In this document: positions 26,391 through 34,033 of the stretch, piece by piece
Numbering within the stretch: the stretch's first letter is position 1
Layout: every line of letters starts with the position of its first letter
Assembly: GCF_000732625.1 (NCBI RefSeq)
Contig: NZ_JPJI01000026.1
Location: 434,001-498,000, forward strand
Direction: 5' to 3'
DNA from: Nonlabens ulvanivorans
Lineage (GTDB): Bacteria > Bacteroidota > Bacteroidia > Flavobacteriales > Flavobacteriaceae
Length of the DNA: 64,000 nt
Made by a program: the position numbers and the translations under genes
Notes under the pieces: generated by a model
Database searches by the model: none
Told to the model about the DNA's origin: nothing
What the model saw: only the letters and a program-made list of their open reading frames with translations

Positions 26391-27515
26391 TTATCTTTTG
26401 ATTTTATTAATAATTCTTTGTGAAAATGAAAAAAACTTCAATCTTAAAAACAAAAGCAAATTTGGCCTTGCAGCTCCAATATTTTCTAAAGCTCCAATTT
26501 CTTTTTGCCCAACAATCTCAAAACTAAATTTCTCTTTATGAATTCCTCTTAGTCTTATGGCATCTGATTTAACATCAATTTCGTTAGCTGTAAGTGCTTG
26601 ATTTATTAATTTAGCTAAATCTTTTGGCGACTCAAAATTATCAACTAAAAAAACATTTTTAAACTCACGAGGTAAAATATCACTCATAGGTTTTTTATTA
26701 CTAGTGACGATTTTAGAACCTGCTGCTGCGGCTTCAATAAAAACAACACCAAAACCCTCATTTCTACTTGGAACACAGAATACTTCACATGAATTATACA
26801 AATTATTAAGTTCATGATTTGGTATAAACTGTTTTAGAACTAAGCGTTTTTCAACACCATATTCTTCTGCGATTTCTTGGTAAACACTGTCATCACCTCT
26901 TCCTATTGCAATCAAATTAACGTCTTTTGGCAGGAAAGTCAGCGCCTTTATAACATTGTCTAAATTTTTTTGATTTGTCTTTTTACCAATATGTAAAATA
27001 TTTCTACCTTTTGGTAAAACTATTGAGTTATGAGAATTACCTTCTAAAGGCTTGAAAGTAGAATAATCAATTCTATTGCCTATCACGGTAATTTTATTCT
27101 TCTTAACTCCTTTTACAATCAAAATATCCTTTAAGACATCACTAACAGCTAGAATCCTATCAGCATATTTAATACTATCGTGAATAAAACTATCTCTATC
27201 ATCATGTATACTTACAACAACAGGATATTTAAGAAGTCTTGCGTGAATAGCGAATGTGCAACTATGATATGAACCATATACTCTTACAAACAGAGGATTA
27301 ATTCTTTTTAAATGCTTTTGAAACTCTACATAAGTTTTTGTTGGAATTACTTTTAAGTCTTCCCAAACAAATTCTTCATCCTCAAATGGTGACAGAATAA
27401 TTACTTCATCAAAGTAATTATTAGGGTTATAGATTCTTTTAACTACTCCAGAAGTACCCTTTCTATCATAAGCTTTTACGGGATCTGTTGGTACAACTAC
27501 TATAGTTTTATTCAT
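26391..27515 (-). CDS. Glycosyltransferase family 4
   Basis: A 374-residue GT-B enzyme. It has IVVVPTDPVKAYDRKGTSGV at the start, NILHIGKKTNQKNLDNVI opening the donor domain near residue 170, and the EX7E motif in RNEGFGVVFIEAAAAGSKIV near 250. It is the first transferase after the ABC exporter gene wzt (25-base gap). By position it may act early or late in chain building, but this cannot be read from sequence. Confidence 0.87.
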   Translation of the reverse strand: MNKTIVVVPTDPVKAYDRKGTSGVVKRIYNPNNYFDEVIILSPFEDEEFVWEDLKVIPTKTYVEFQKHLKRINPLFVRVYGSYHSCTFAIHARLLKYPVVVSIHDDRDSFIHDSIKYADRILAVSDVLKDILIVKGVKKNKITVIGNRIDYSTFKPLEGNSHNSIVLPKGRNILHIGKKTNQKNLDNVIKALTFLPKDVNLIAIGRGDDSVYQEIAEEYGVEKRLVLKQFIPNHELNNLYNSCEVFCVPSRNEGFGVVFIEAAAAGSKIVTSNKKPMSDILPREFKNVFLVDNFESPKDLAKLINQALTANEIDVKSDAIRLRGIHKEKFSFEIVGQKEIGALENIGAARPNLLLFLRLKFFSFSQRIINKIKR

Positions 27516-27540
27516 TGAAACAAATTTTATTCTACTTAAT

Positions 27541-28794
27541 TCAACTCCAACTAGACTTTAAAATAACATCTCCTTGACCATGTAAAAGATCTTCACCTGT
27601 TTTAAAGTAATCGTTGTTCAATATGGTGAGCTTTCCAGCAAACTCAATTATTTCAAAGTTTTGTCGAGGAGTTTTAGTTCCTACTGCTAATAGAACATCA
27701 TAATCTCCTTGCTTAATGTTTACATTTAAGATAGTGCTTTTCAATGTTGAATTAGGCTCTATAAGTTTATTAAATGAACCGTCTTGATGAGTACCTACCG
27801 ATAGAACTCGTCTTTCATTACTATCAGAAAAAGCAAGAAAGCAATAATTCAAATCTATATTTAATTTAAAATCATGAAAATCCACCTCAACATTAATATC
27901 ATCGCCAATATAAAATGTATCATTCTCGACATTATTCTTAAAAAACTTTAAGCTATTAATAATATCACTTTTAATCCCTTTAGTCTTCTCTTTTTTATTG
28001 TCGGCCATATATAAATTCACAGCTTTTTCAGTTTTACCTTCAAAAGAAACAGAACCATTTTTAAGTAAAATAGCCTTAGTGCATAATTGTCTTATCGATG
28101 TCATGTTATGACTCACAAAAAGCACTGTACGACCACCAGAACTAGAAATATCTTGCATTTTCCCTATGGCCTTTTTTTGAAACTCGGCATCACCTACTGC
28201 GAGTACTTCATCTACTACAAGAATATCGGGCTCTAAAAATGCGGCTACGGCAAATCCTAATCGCACGCGCATCCCACTGGAGTATCTTTTTACAGGCGTG
28301 TCTATATACATTTGACAACCAGAGAACTCAACGATTTCATCAATCTTACTTGCTATTTCGCTTTTAGTCATTCCCAGGATAGCACCATTGAGAAAAATGT
28401 TTTCTCTACCGGTAAGTTCTGGATGCATACCAGTTCCTACTTCTAATAAACTTGCGATGCGTCCTCGAGTTTTTATAGATCCTGTGGTAGGACTCGTGAC
28501 TCGCGATAAAATTTTGAGTAAGGTCGATTTACCAGCACCATTTTTACCTATGATTCCTAATATCTCACCACGTTTTACCTCAAAGTTGATGTCTCTTAAT
28601 GCCCATACATAGTCAGAACTAGCTGTGGCACTGCGATCGTTAACAGCTCCTATTTTTAAATAAGGATCCTCTTTTCCTCGTACTTTATGCCAGAAACGGT
28701 TTAAATCATGTCCTAATGTACCTGTCCCTACAGTTCCTAGACGGTACTGCTTAGAAATATTCTCTGCTTTTAAAATGATATCATCATCGATCAT
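27541..28794 (-). CDS. wzt: Polysaccharide ABC exporter ATPase with C-terminal domain (Wzt-like)
   Basis: A 417-residue ATPase. It has Walker A GKNGAGKST at 83-91, signature YSSGMRVRLGF at 171-181, and Walker B with the following glutamate in ILVVDEVLAVGD at 191-202. Residues about 270-417 form an extra domain of beta-rich sequence, like the carbohydrate-binding Wzt-C domain that reads the finished non-reducing end of O-chains. This domain points to export of a capped polymer by the ABC route. Its start overlaps the pyruvyl transferase gene by four bases; its permease lies one gene further upstream. It acts at the inner membrane. Confidence 0.93.
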   Translation of the reverse strand: MIDDDIILKAENISKQYRLGTVGTGTLGHDLNRFWHKVRGKEDPYLKIGAVNDRSATASSDYVWALRDINFEVKRGEILGIIGKNGAGKSTLLKILSRVTSPTTGSIKTRGRIASLLEVGTGMHPELTGRENIFLNGAILGMTKSEIASKIDEIVEFSGCQMYIDTPVKRYSSGMRVRLGFAVAAFLEPDILVVDEVLAVGDAEFQKKAIGKMQDISSSGGRTVLFVSHNMTSIRQLCTKAILLKNGSVSFEGKTEKAVNLYMADNKKEKTKGIKSDIINSLKFFKNNVENDTFYIGDDINVEVDFHDFKLNIDLNYCFLAFSDSNERRVLSVGTHQDGSFNKLIEPNSTLKSTILNVNIKQGDYDVLLAVGTKTPRQNFEIIEFAGKLTILNNDYFKTGEDLLHGQGDVILKSSWS

Positions 28795-29618
28795 AAGTCA
28801 GTAGCTTTAAAAGGACATACTTTCATTAAGTTAGTTTGAATTTCTTGAATCATTTCAGCTTGTGGTAATCGTTGCTCGTGTTGCTTCACCTTTTCTATTC
28901 CCATTTCTATGCTATGCAATTCACTTATAAATTCTGGATCATATGGTTCTAGACCTACAGACGTTAAATAATCATGGTACTTTACACCATCACCATAAAT
29001 GCGGTCAGAAAACTGTACTTGCACTGCAGGAATTTGATATGCATGCGCTACTATAATACCGTGTAGTGAAGAAGATAAAATACGCTCACAAGAAATAATC
29101 TCGCTAGTCGTTTGCTCTACATCATTGGTCTTAAAGTTAATGATTTTTACCGCATCATTATCCTTAAACCACTCCTGAACCAGTTCATAATCATTAATAT
29201 GTGGTACGATTCCTAATTGGTATTCTTTTTCTACTATAGGGTTATAATGCAGCGGTAAGAGCAATGCAGGATCACCATAAACGGCTGGACAATCGTAGCC
29301 CAGTTCTTGTATACGCTTTCGCGAAAGCGGACCTCTAACCGCCAAAAATGTTGCGCCAGCTATTTGAGCGTCTCTAGAAATAATACCACTACCCCAAACG
29401 GTACAATGCGTACCTATATGCTCTAAAATACTACCTATGGTCACGTATAATGGTTTCCAGAAGTTTTGAAGGTGAAACTTGTGAGCTCGTTGCCAGATTA
29501 CTTTTTTGTGAGATATTTTCTCCACAAGGTATTTCCCCAACAGATCACCATAGTTTTCATAATCCTTTTTCTGGATTAAAACCTCACTCCACCAGTATAA
29601 ACGTATCGATTTGCTCAT
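28791..29618 (-). CDS. Polysaccharide pyruvyl transferase-family protein
   Basis: A 275-residue protein of the CsaB/WcaK pyruvyl transferase family: YENYGDLLGKYLVEKIS at the N-terminus, WGSGII, FLAVRGPLSRKRIQELG, VYGDPALLLP and ILSSSLHGIIVAHAYQIPAV. Such enzymes add a pyruvate ketal from phosphoenolpyruvate to a sugar, giving the glycan negative charge. It sits between wzm and wzt with one- and four-base overlaps, so a capping or anchoring role for exported chains is possible. A perfect palindrome copy encodes LSRKR in the conserved RGPLSRKR stretch. Confidence 0.85.
   Translation of the reverse strand: MSKSIRLYWWSEVLIQKKDYENYGDLLGKYLVEKISHKKVIWQRAHKFHLQNFWKPLYVTIGSILEHIGTHCTVWGSGIISRDAQIAGATFLAVRGPLSRKRIQELGYDCPAVYGDPALLLPLHYNPIVEKEYQLGIVPHINDYELVQEWFKDNDAVKIINFKTNDVEQTTSEIISCERILSSSLHGIIVAHAYQIPAVQVQFSDRIYGDGVKYHDYLTSVGLEPYDPEFISELHSIEMGIEKVKQHEQRLPQAEMIQEIQTNLMKVCPFKATDL
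29314..29329. repeat. 16-bp palindrome copy 8 (exact)
   Basis: Exact CGCTTTCGCGAAAGCG in the pyruvyl transferase gene, encoding LSRKR inside a motif normally conserved in this family (RGPxSRK). Confidence 0.9.
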
Positions 29619-30478
29619 TATACAGTATCTATAAAGGTTTTTTCTGTTTTATTAAAAACAATCAATCCTATAAAAAACAGTACCAATCCTAATCCTAGAC
29701 CTACATAAATTCCAGTCCAGTGAATCTCTAGATTATCAAACCATAAACTGCGGTAACTCTCAATAATATGCGCTAGTGGATTCCACTCTACTGCCCAATA
29801 ATATTCTCCTAATTTATCTCGAGCAGCTTCCATAGAATACATCACGGCACTTAAATACATTAATAGATTTAAGCCAAATCCTATAAGGATGGTTAGATCT
29901 CTATACTTAGTAGTAAAGGCAGATAGAATCATACCTATTCCCATCGCCATAAGTATGACAATAAATATGACTAGTATGATCAAAGGTAAAAACACCGATG
30001 GCTGTATCGCAACATCTTTGTAAAACACATAATAACAATAAAAAATAACTAGGATTAAAATCTGTATTCCAAATTTAAAAAGTCCCGATAGCACCTTAGA
30101 CGCCGGCGCTATAAAGCGTGGAAAATATACCTTACCAAAGAGCCCTGCATTTGATTTAAAGGTATTACTAGTCGCATTAAGTGCTTCTTTAAAATAACTC
30201 CATAGCGTTAAACCGGTTAAGTTGAATAAAAAATTAGGAATGATTCCATTATCTATTCCTGCCACTTCATTAAATACGAGTGTAAAAACAACACTAGTAA
30301 AAAGCGGTTGTATTAAAAACCATAATGGTCCTAGAATGGTTTGTTTATAAACCGTAATAATATCGCGTTTAATAAATAGCACAAGCAAATCTCTATAACG
30401 CCAGATCTCTTTGAGATTAAGGTCGATTAACTTGCCCTTAGGCTTGATTTCATACAGCCATTCTTGTTGATTACTCAT
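29618..30478 (-). CDS. wzm: Polysaccharide ABC exporter permease (Wzm-like)
   Basis: An integral membrane protein of 286 residues when started at the ATG at 30478 (MSNQQEWLYEIKPKG). A GTG 18 bases earlier is possible but overlaps a palindrome copy. It has the ABC-2 pattern: an amphipathic start, about six membrane helices (LWFLIQPLFTSVVFTLVF first, VGLGLGLVLFFIGLIVF last) and the conserved stretch ILGPLWFLIQP. It pairs with Wzt to move lipid-linked glycan across the inner membrane. It is 42 bases downstream of wzc and overlaps the pyruvyl transferase gene by one base. Confidence 0.93.
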   Translation of the reverse strand: MSNQQEWLYEIKPKGKLIDLNLKEIWRYRDLLVLFIKRDIITVYKQTILGPLWFLIQPLFTSVVFTLVFNEVAGIDNGIIPNFLFNLTGLTLWSYFKEALNATSNTFKSNAGLFGKVYFPRFIAPASKVLSGLFKFGIQILILVIFYCYYVFYKDVAIQPSVFLPLIILVIFIVILMAMGIGMILSAFTTKYRDLTILIGFGLNLLMYLSAVMYSMEAARDKLGEYYWAVEWNPLAHIIESYRSLWFDNLEIHWTGIYVGLGLGLVLFFIGLIVFNKTEKTFIDTV

Positions 30479-30493
30479 AGTTTGTTGTAATTC

Positions 30494-30509
30494 CACTTTC
30501 GCGAAAGCG
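30494..30509. repeat. 16-bp palindrome copy 9 (one mismatch), wzc-wzm gap
   Basis: CACTTTCGCGAAAGCG lies in the 42-base gap between wzc and wzm, about 15 bases before the wzm ATG, where it could form a hairpin in the mRNA near the ribosome entry site. It is one of only two copies outside genes. Confidence 0.8.
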
Positions 30510-30520
30510 ATACCTTTAAA

Positions 30521-32983
30521 TTATCCAGGTTTAAAAATGCCCTTGATTATTTTTTTGATTCTTGCAATAAAACCATCTTTCAGATCATTTTCATGATATC
30601 CATTCCCATAAGCTCCATAACCATAGCCATAACCGTAGCCATAGCCATAGCCATAGCCATATTTACCGCGTTCATTGAAATAGTTAAAGACAAAACTTAG
30701 GTTTTTAATTTCCTTACGGTCGTATTTTTCATTAACTACATCCAGCATTCCTTTTTTAGTATATCCTTGACGGACCATATATAGGGAAGCATCTGCATGT
30801 TTTGCGATTTCCATTGCGTCTGCCACTAGACCTAATGGTGGTGTATCAAGAATCACATAATCATAATCCATTTTGAACTGTTCAATCATTTCTCCAGCAC
30901 GCTTGGACATAATTAATTCGCTTGGATTAGGTGGTACTGGACCAGACAAGACTATATCTAAGTTCTCCATACCTGCGGATCTTATAATCTCATTAAGCGA
31001 ACAATCATTTACTAAATAATTAGAAACTCCTAAATCATTATCAATACCGAAATCATCGAAGATTTTAGGCTTTCTTAAATCCATACCAACTAATAAAGTA
31101 CGTTTACCGCTTAATGCAAATACTGTTGCAAGATTGATACTTGTAAAAGTTTTTCCTTCTCCACTCACGCTACTGGTTACCATAATCGTACGTGAACCGT
31201 GTAGTGATTCTTGATCATATATAAAATGTAAACTGGAGCGTATTCCCCTAAAGGACTCTGCAATGGTAGACTTAGGTTTATCCTTCACAATTAAATTAGT
31301 AGGATGTTCCATTTTCCCTACTACACCTATTAATGGTATTTTAGATAATTTTTCAATATCCTTAGGAGAATGAATATAAAAATCAAGTATGGTTAAAACA
31401 AAAGCCATACTGAGAGGTATTGAAAAACCAACTAGTAGAGCCATTAAATAATTAATGTTTGAATCGCGACGAGTTCCACCACCACCGGTATCTTTTGCGT
31501 CATCGATAACGTACACATCAGACACGTTTGCAGCTTTAACCAGTTCTGCTTCCGCTTTTTTAGCCATAAACAGATTGTAAGTATTTTGATTCACATCAAA
31601 TTGCCTTTGAATTTTTAAAAACTCTTGTTGTTCTTTAGGTAGCTTTTTAATTTGAGATTCCACTTTTCCTATTTGACCATAAAGTGTATTAAGCTCTTTA
31701 TTTAATAGTGATTTAGAACTGATGATATTCTCAAATATTACATCTTTAACGGCGTTAATTTTCCTGTCTATTTGTTGAAAAACTGGAGCATCTGCTCTCA
31801 TCGCAAACTCTCTTCTTTTGCGTTCTTCTGATAAGGATATCAATCGACCTACTGCTCCAGATATACTTCCTTCTTCAATACCTACTACTGATGGAGCTTG
31901 TATAATAGTATAGTCTGTTCTGTTTTGTAAATATTGATTTAGGTTATCGTAGTAATTCAATTTATTTTGAATACCACGTTTTTGAATTTCAAATTCTGTT
32001 AATTTTTGATTGAAGTCAGTATTCTGAGCAGTAGCGTCCAGTATTTGGGACTTGTCTCTAAAATCTTCTAAGTCTTGCTCGGACTTTTTAAGAGCCGCCA
32101 CTTGAACTACAAGTGAACTATCAATGTATTTAATCGTACTAACAGCAAATTTATTTTTACGCTGCAACTCGCCACGTTCTAAAATAACAGAACTCGTATT
32201 AATATAGTCGATTAATCTTTGCTTATTGCCACCAGACATACTCAATAACAAAATAGACGAACCGTCAGGCTGCTGTCTAATCGATATACCTTTATATCTA
32301 TTTACTGTACCCCAATAATTACCAAAATTGAACAACCATTCTCCTGTTTTAATAGACTCGGTACGTTTATCAATGACCACATTTAGAAAAGGTAATTGAA
32401 TAGAGTCTCCAAATTTGAATTGTTGTTTCCAATCTCCTTCGGGCACAGTGACTACTTGACTTTTTTTCAAACCGTAATGATAACCTGAGGCTGTAGTACT
32501 AGAGAAATTACTAGAAAGCTCAAATCGTTCTTGATCTAACACTTTAATTCTAATATTTTTTCCGGATAATTGCGCTTTGCTGCTATCAGCATAAATATAG
32601 AATGGTGTTTTTTTATAAGCATCAGTATTATAATAATCACCTTCTTTTATATAATTAATATAAAACTGCAACTCGTCAACAACTTGTTCTGCATGTGTAC
32701 GAGACTTGAACTGTACTATCGCAGTAGTTACCTTATCTGTAGTTCCACCCCAATTAAATGTAAGACTCTGACTACTCGTAAATAATGGATTTGAATTATC
32801 CTTAATACTAATTAAAGAGCTAGCTCTATAAACAGTCTGAATGAACTGATTTTTATAATGAGCATATCCAAGACCTATCCCAATACATAAAATAAACAAC
32901 CACCATAACTTGATTAGCTTACTAAAGAACTGTCGTATATCAAATATTCCCGATAAGGAATTAATTTCTTTTTCTTCTTCCAT
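30521..32983 (-). CDS. wzc: Wzc-type tyrosine autokinase / chain-length co-polymerase
   Basis: An 820-residue protein starting at the ATG at 32983 (MEEEKEINSLSG), one base after the wza stop. A longer frame reaching 33019 would overlap wza. The N-terminal part has a Wzz domain between two membrane helices, with LWWLFILCIGIGLGYAHY the first. Long coiled coils follow in the periplasmic region, then a second helix (YLMALLVGFSIPLSMAFVLT). The cytoplasmic BY-kinase has Walker A VSGEGKTF, Walker A-prime VGMDLRKPKIF and Walker B DYVILDTPPLGLVADA. The tail holds eight Tyr-Gly repeats plus two more tyrosines, the autophosphorylation cluster. It controls polymer length and export with Wza. Confidence 0.95.
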   Translation of the reverse strand: MEEEKEINSLSGIFDIRQFFSKLIKLWWLFILCIGIGLGYAHYKNQFIQTVYRASSLISIKDNSNPLFTSSQSLTFNWGGTTDKVTTAIVQFKSRTHAEQVVDELQFYINYIKEGDYYNTDAYKKTPFYIYADSSKAQLSGKNIRIKVLDQERFELSSNFSSTTASGYHYGLKKSQVVTVPEGDWKQQFKFGDSIQLPFLNVVIDKRTESIKTGEWLFNFGNYWGTVNRYKGISIRQQPDGSSILLLSMSGGNKQRLIDYINTSSVILERGELQRKNKFAVSTIKYIDSSLVVQVAALKKSEQDLEDFRDKSQILDATAQNTDFNQKLTEFEIQKRGIQNKLNYYDNLNQYLQNRTDYTIIQAPSVVGIEEGSISGAVGRLISLSEERKRREFAMRADAPVFQQIDRKINAVKDVIFENIISSKSLLNKELNTLYGQIGKVESQIKKLPKEQQEFLKIQRQFDVNQNTYNLFMAKKAEAELVKAANVSDVYVIDDAKDTGGGGTRRDSNINYLMALLVGFSIPLSMAFVLTILDFYIHSPKDIEKLSKIPLIGVVGKMEHPTNLIVKDKPKSTIAESFRGIRSSLHFIYDQESLHGSRTIMVTSSVSGEGKTFTSINLATVFALSGKRTLLVGMDLRKPKIFDDFGIDNDLGVSNYLVNDCSLNEIIRSAGMENLDIVLSGPVPPNPSELIMSKRAGEMIEQFKMDYDYVILDTPPLGLVADAMEIAKHADASLYMVRQGYTKKGMLDVVNEKYDRKEIKNLSFVFNYFNERGKYGYGYGYGYGYGYGYGAYGNGYHENDLKDGFIARIKKIIKGIFKPG
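30614..30661 (-). repeat. Tandem 6-bp repeat encoding the Tyr-Gly tail of Wzc
   Basis: Eight near-identical 6-base units, mostly TATGGC on the coding strand, encode eight consecutive Tyr-Gly dipeptides. The first four units are exact repeats, so strand slippage can add or remove units while keeping frame. The tyrosines are the expected phosphorylation sites of the kinase. Confidence 0.9.
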
Positions 32984-32984
32984 C

Positions 32985-33788
32985 TTACAAACGAGTAAAT
33001 AATAACACTGTAGTAACAAGTGTAGTCAACACTGATACTATAGTAGTAAAGGATGCAAGACCTGTAGTTCCTGTACCTAAAGATTTTTGCGGTAATGGAT
33101 CTACTACAATCATATCATTGGGCTGTATATAATAGTATGGTGAATAGATAACATCTAATTGCGTTAAGTCTAAATGGTGCACTTTTACACCATCAGGATA
33201 CTGCCTTACTATACGAACATTAGTTAAATCACCGGTTATTGGAACTCCACCACTGTTTGCTATGGCCTCGACTATGGTAACTTGATCTCTGTAAATGGTC
33301 TGTTCTCCTTTACCACTTACTTCACCTGCCATCACATAACGTAAACCTCCTAGACGTACCGTGACAAATAAATCTGCGTTCGGTTTGAAATATTCAGCTA
33401 GTAAGCGTTTTTCAATTAATTCTCTCAACTCTTCCAGAGTTAACCCTATAGCTTTAATCTCATCTAATTTTGGGACACGTATATCACCATGTTGATTTAT
33501 GGTATAACCAGAAAAATAAAGTCCTCCAGCCGAATTTGAAGTAGTCGCATTATTTGATGTTCCAACATTAAACATAGAAACTAACTCTGGATCATAAGGT
33601 GCCTTTATTTGAATGCTTAAAACATCATTAATTTGTAATCTATAAGGTGGCTGTACTTTTTGAATGGTAATAAGAGAGTCATTTTTTACAGTTGGAGACT
33701 CTTGTAAATAGGTTATATTACGTGTAGGGACGCAAGAACTTACCATTAAAACCAAACCTATAATTAATAAACCTAATACGGTACGCAT
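32985..33788 (-). CDS. wza: Wza-type outer-membrane polysaccharide export lipoprotein
   Basis: A 267-residue protein with a lipoprotein signal (hydrophobic LGLLIIGLVLMV, then lipobox SSC at Cys19). A poly_export domain follows (YRLQINDVLSIQIKAPYDPE and GDIRVPKLDEIKAIGLTLEE), then an SLBB-type domain (YVMAGEVSGKGEQTIY) and a C-terminal hydrophobic segment (SFTTIVSVLTTLVTTVLLF). It is shorter than E. coli Wza (about 379), as usual in Bacteroidota. It forms the outer-membrane pore with Wzc. It is the first gene of the minus-strand operon; a 245-base gap upstream separates it from the divergent ABC-F gene. Confidence 0.93.
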   Translation of the reverse strand: MRTVLGLLIIGLVLMVSSCVPTRNITYLQESPTVKNDSLITIQKVQPPYRLQINDVLSIQIKAPYDPELVSMFNVGTSNNATTSNSAGGLYFSGYTINQHGDIRVPKLDEIKAIGLTLEELRELIEKRLLAEYFKPNADLFVTVRLGGLRYVMAGEVSGKGEQTIYRDQVTIVEAIANSGGVPITGDLTNVRIVRQYPDGVKVHHLDLTQLDVIYSPYYYIQPNDMIVVDPLPQKSLGTGTTGLASFTTIVSVLTTLVTTVLLFTRL

Positions 33789-34033
33789 AAATCTTCTCGG
33801 AATAAGCTGTAAATATAAAATTATCTATTTAAAATGCCTATAAACACCATGCTATTATCATTACAGTTCTATGAACAACATTCCATGATTATTTTTATTT
33901 GAGCCATAAGTAAAAACGACTCTCCAATTTTTATATAAAATTGATCCAATAACCCATAGAAAACCAGCAATCTTAAATATCAAACCCCTCAAAAAAACAC
34001 GTATTATTGCAATCCATTAAAACATAGGATTTC
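33789..34033. other. Divergent intergenic region between wza and the ABC-F gene
   Basis: A 245-base AT-rich gap between two divergent transcripts, so it should hold both promoters. On the minus strand a near match TATATTTA (33810-33817) lies 22 bases before the wza ATG, one base off TAnnTTTG. On the plus strand TATTATTG at 34002-34009 is also one base off. Neither is firm. No small gene was seen. Confidence 0.4.

Noticed and set aside
30600-30665. Short tandem repeat considered as a CRISPR-like or satellite array
   Set aside because: The unit is six bases, in frame with Wzc, and has no spacers; it is a coding repeat.
32984-33019. Longer N-terminus for Wzc starting at 33019
   Set aside because: It would overlap the wza gene by 35 bases and adds a Cys/Tyr-rich peptide not seen in Wzc; the ATG at 32983 one base after the wza stop fits better.
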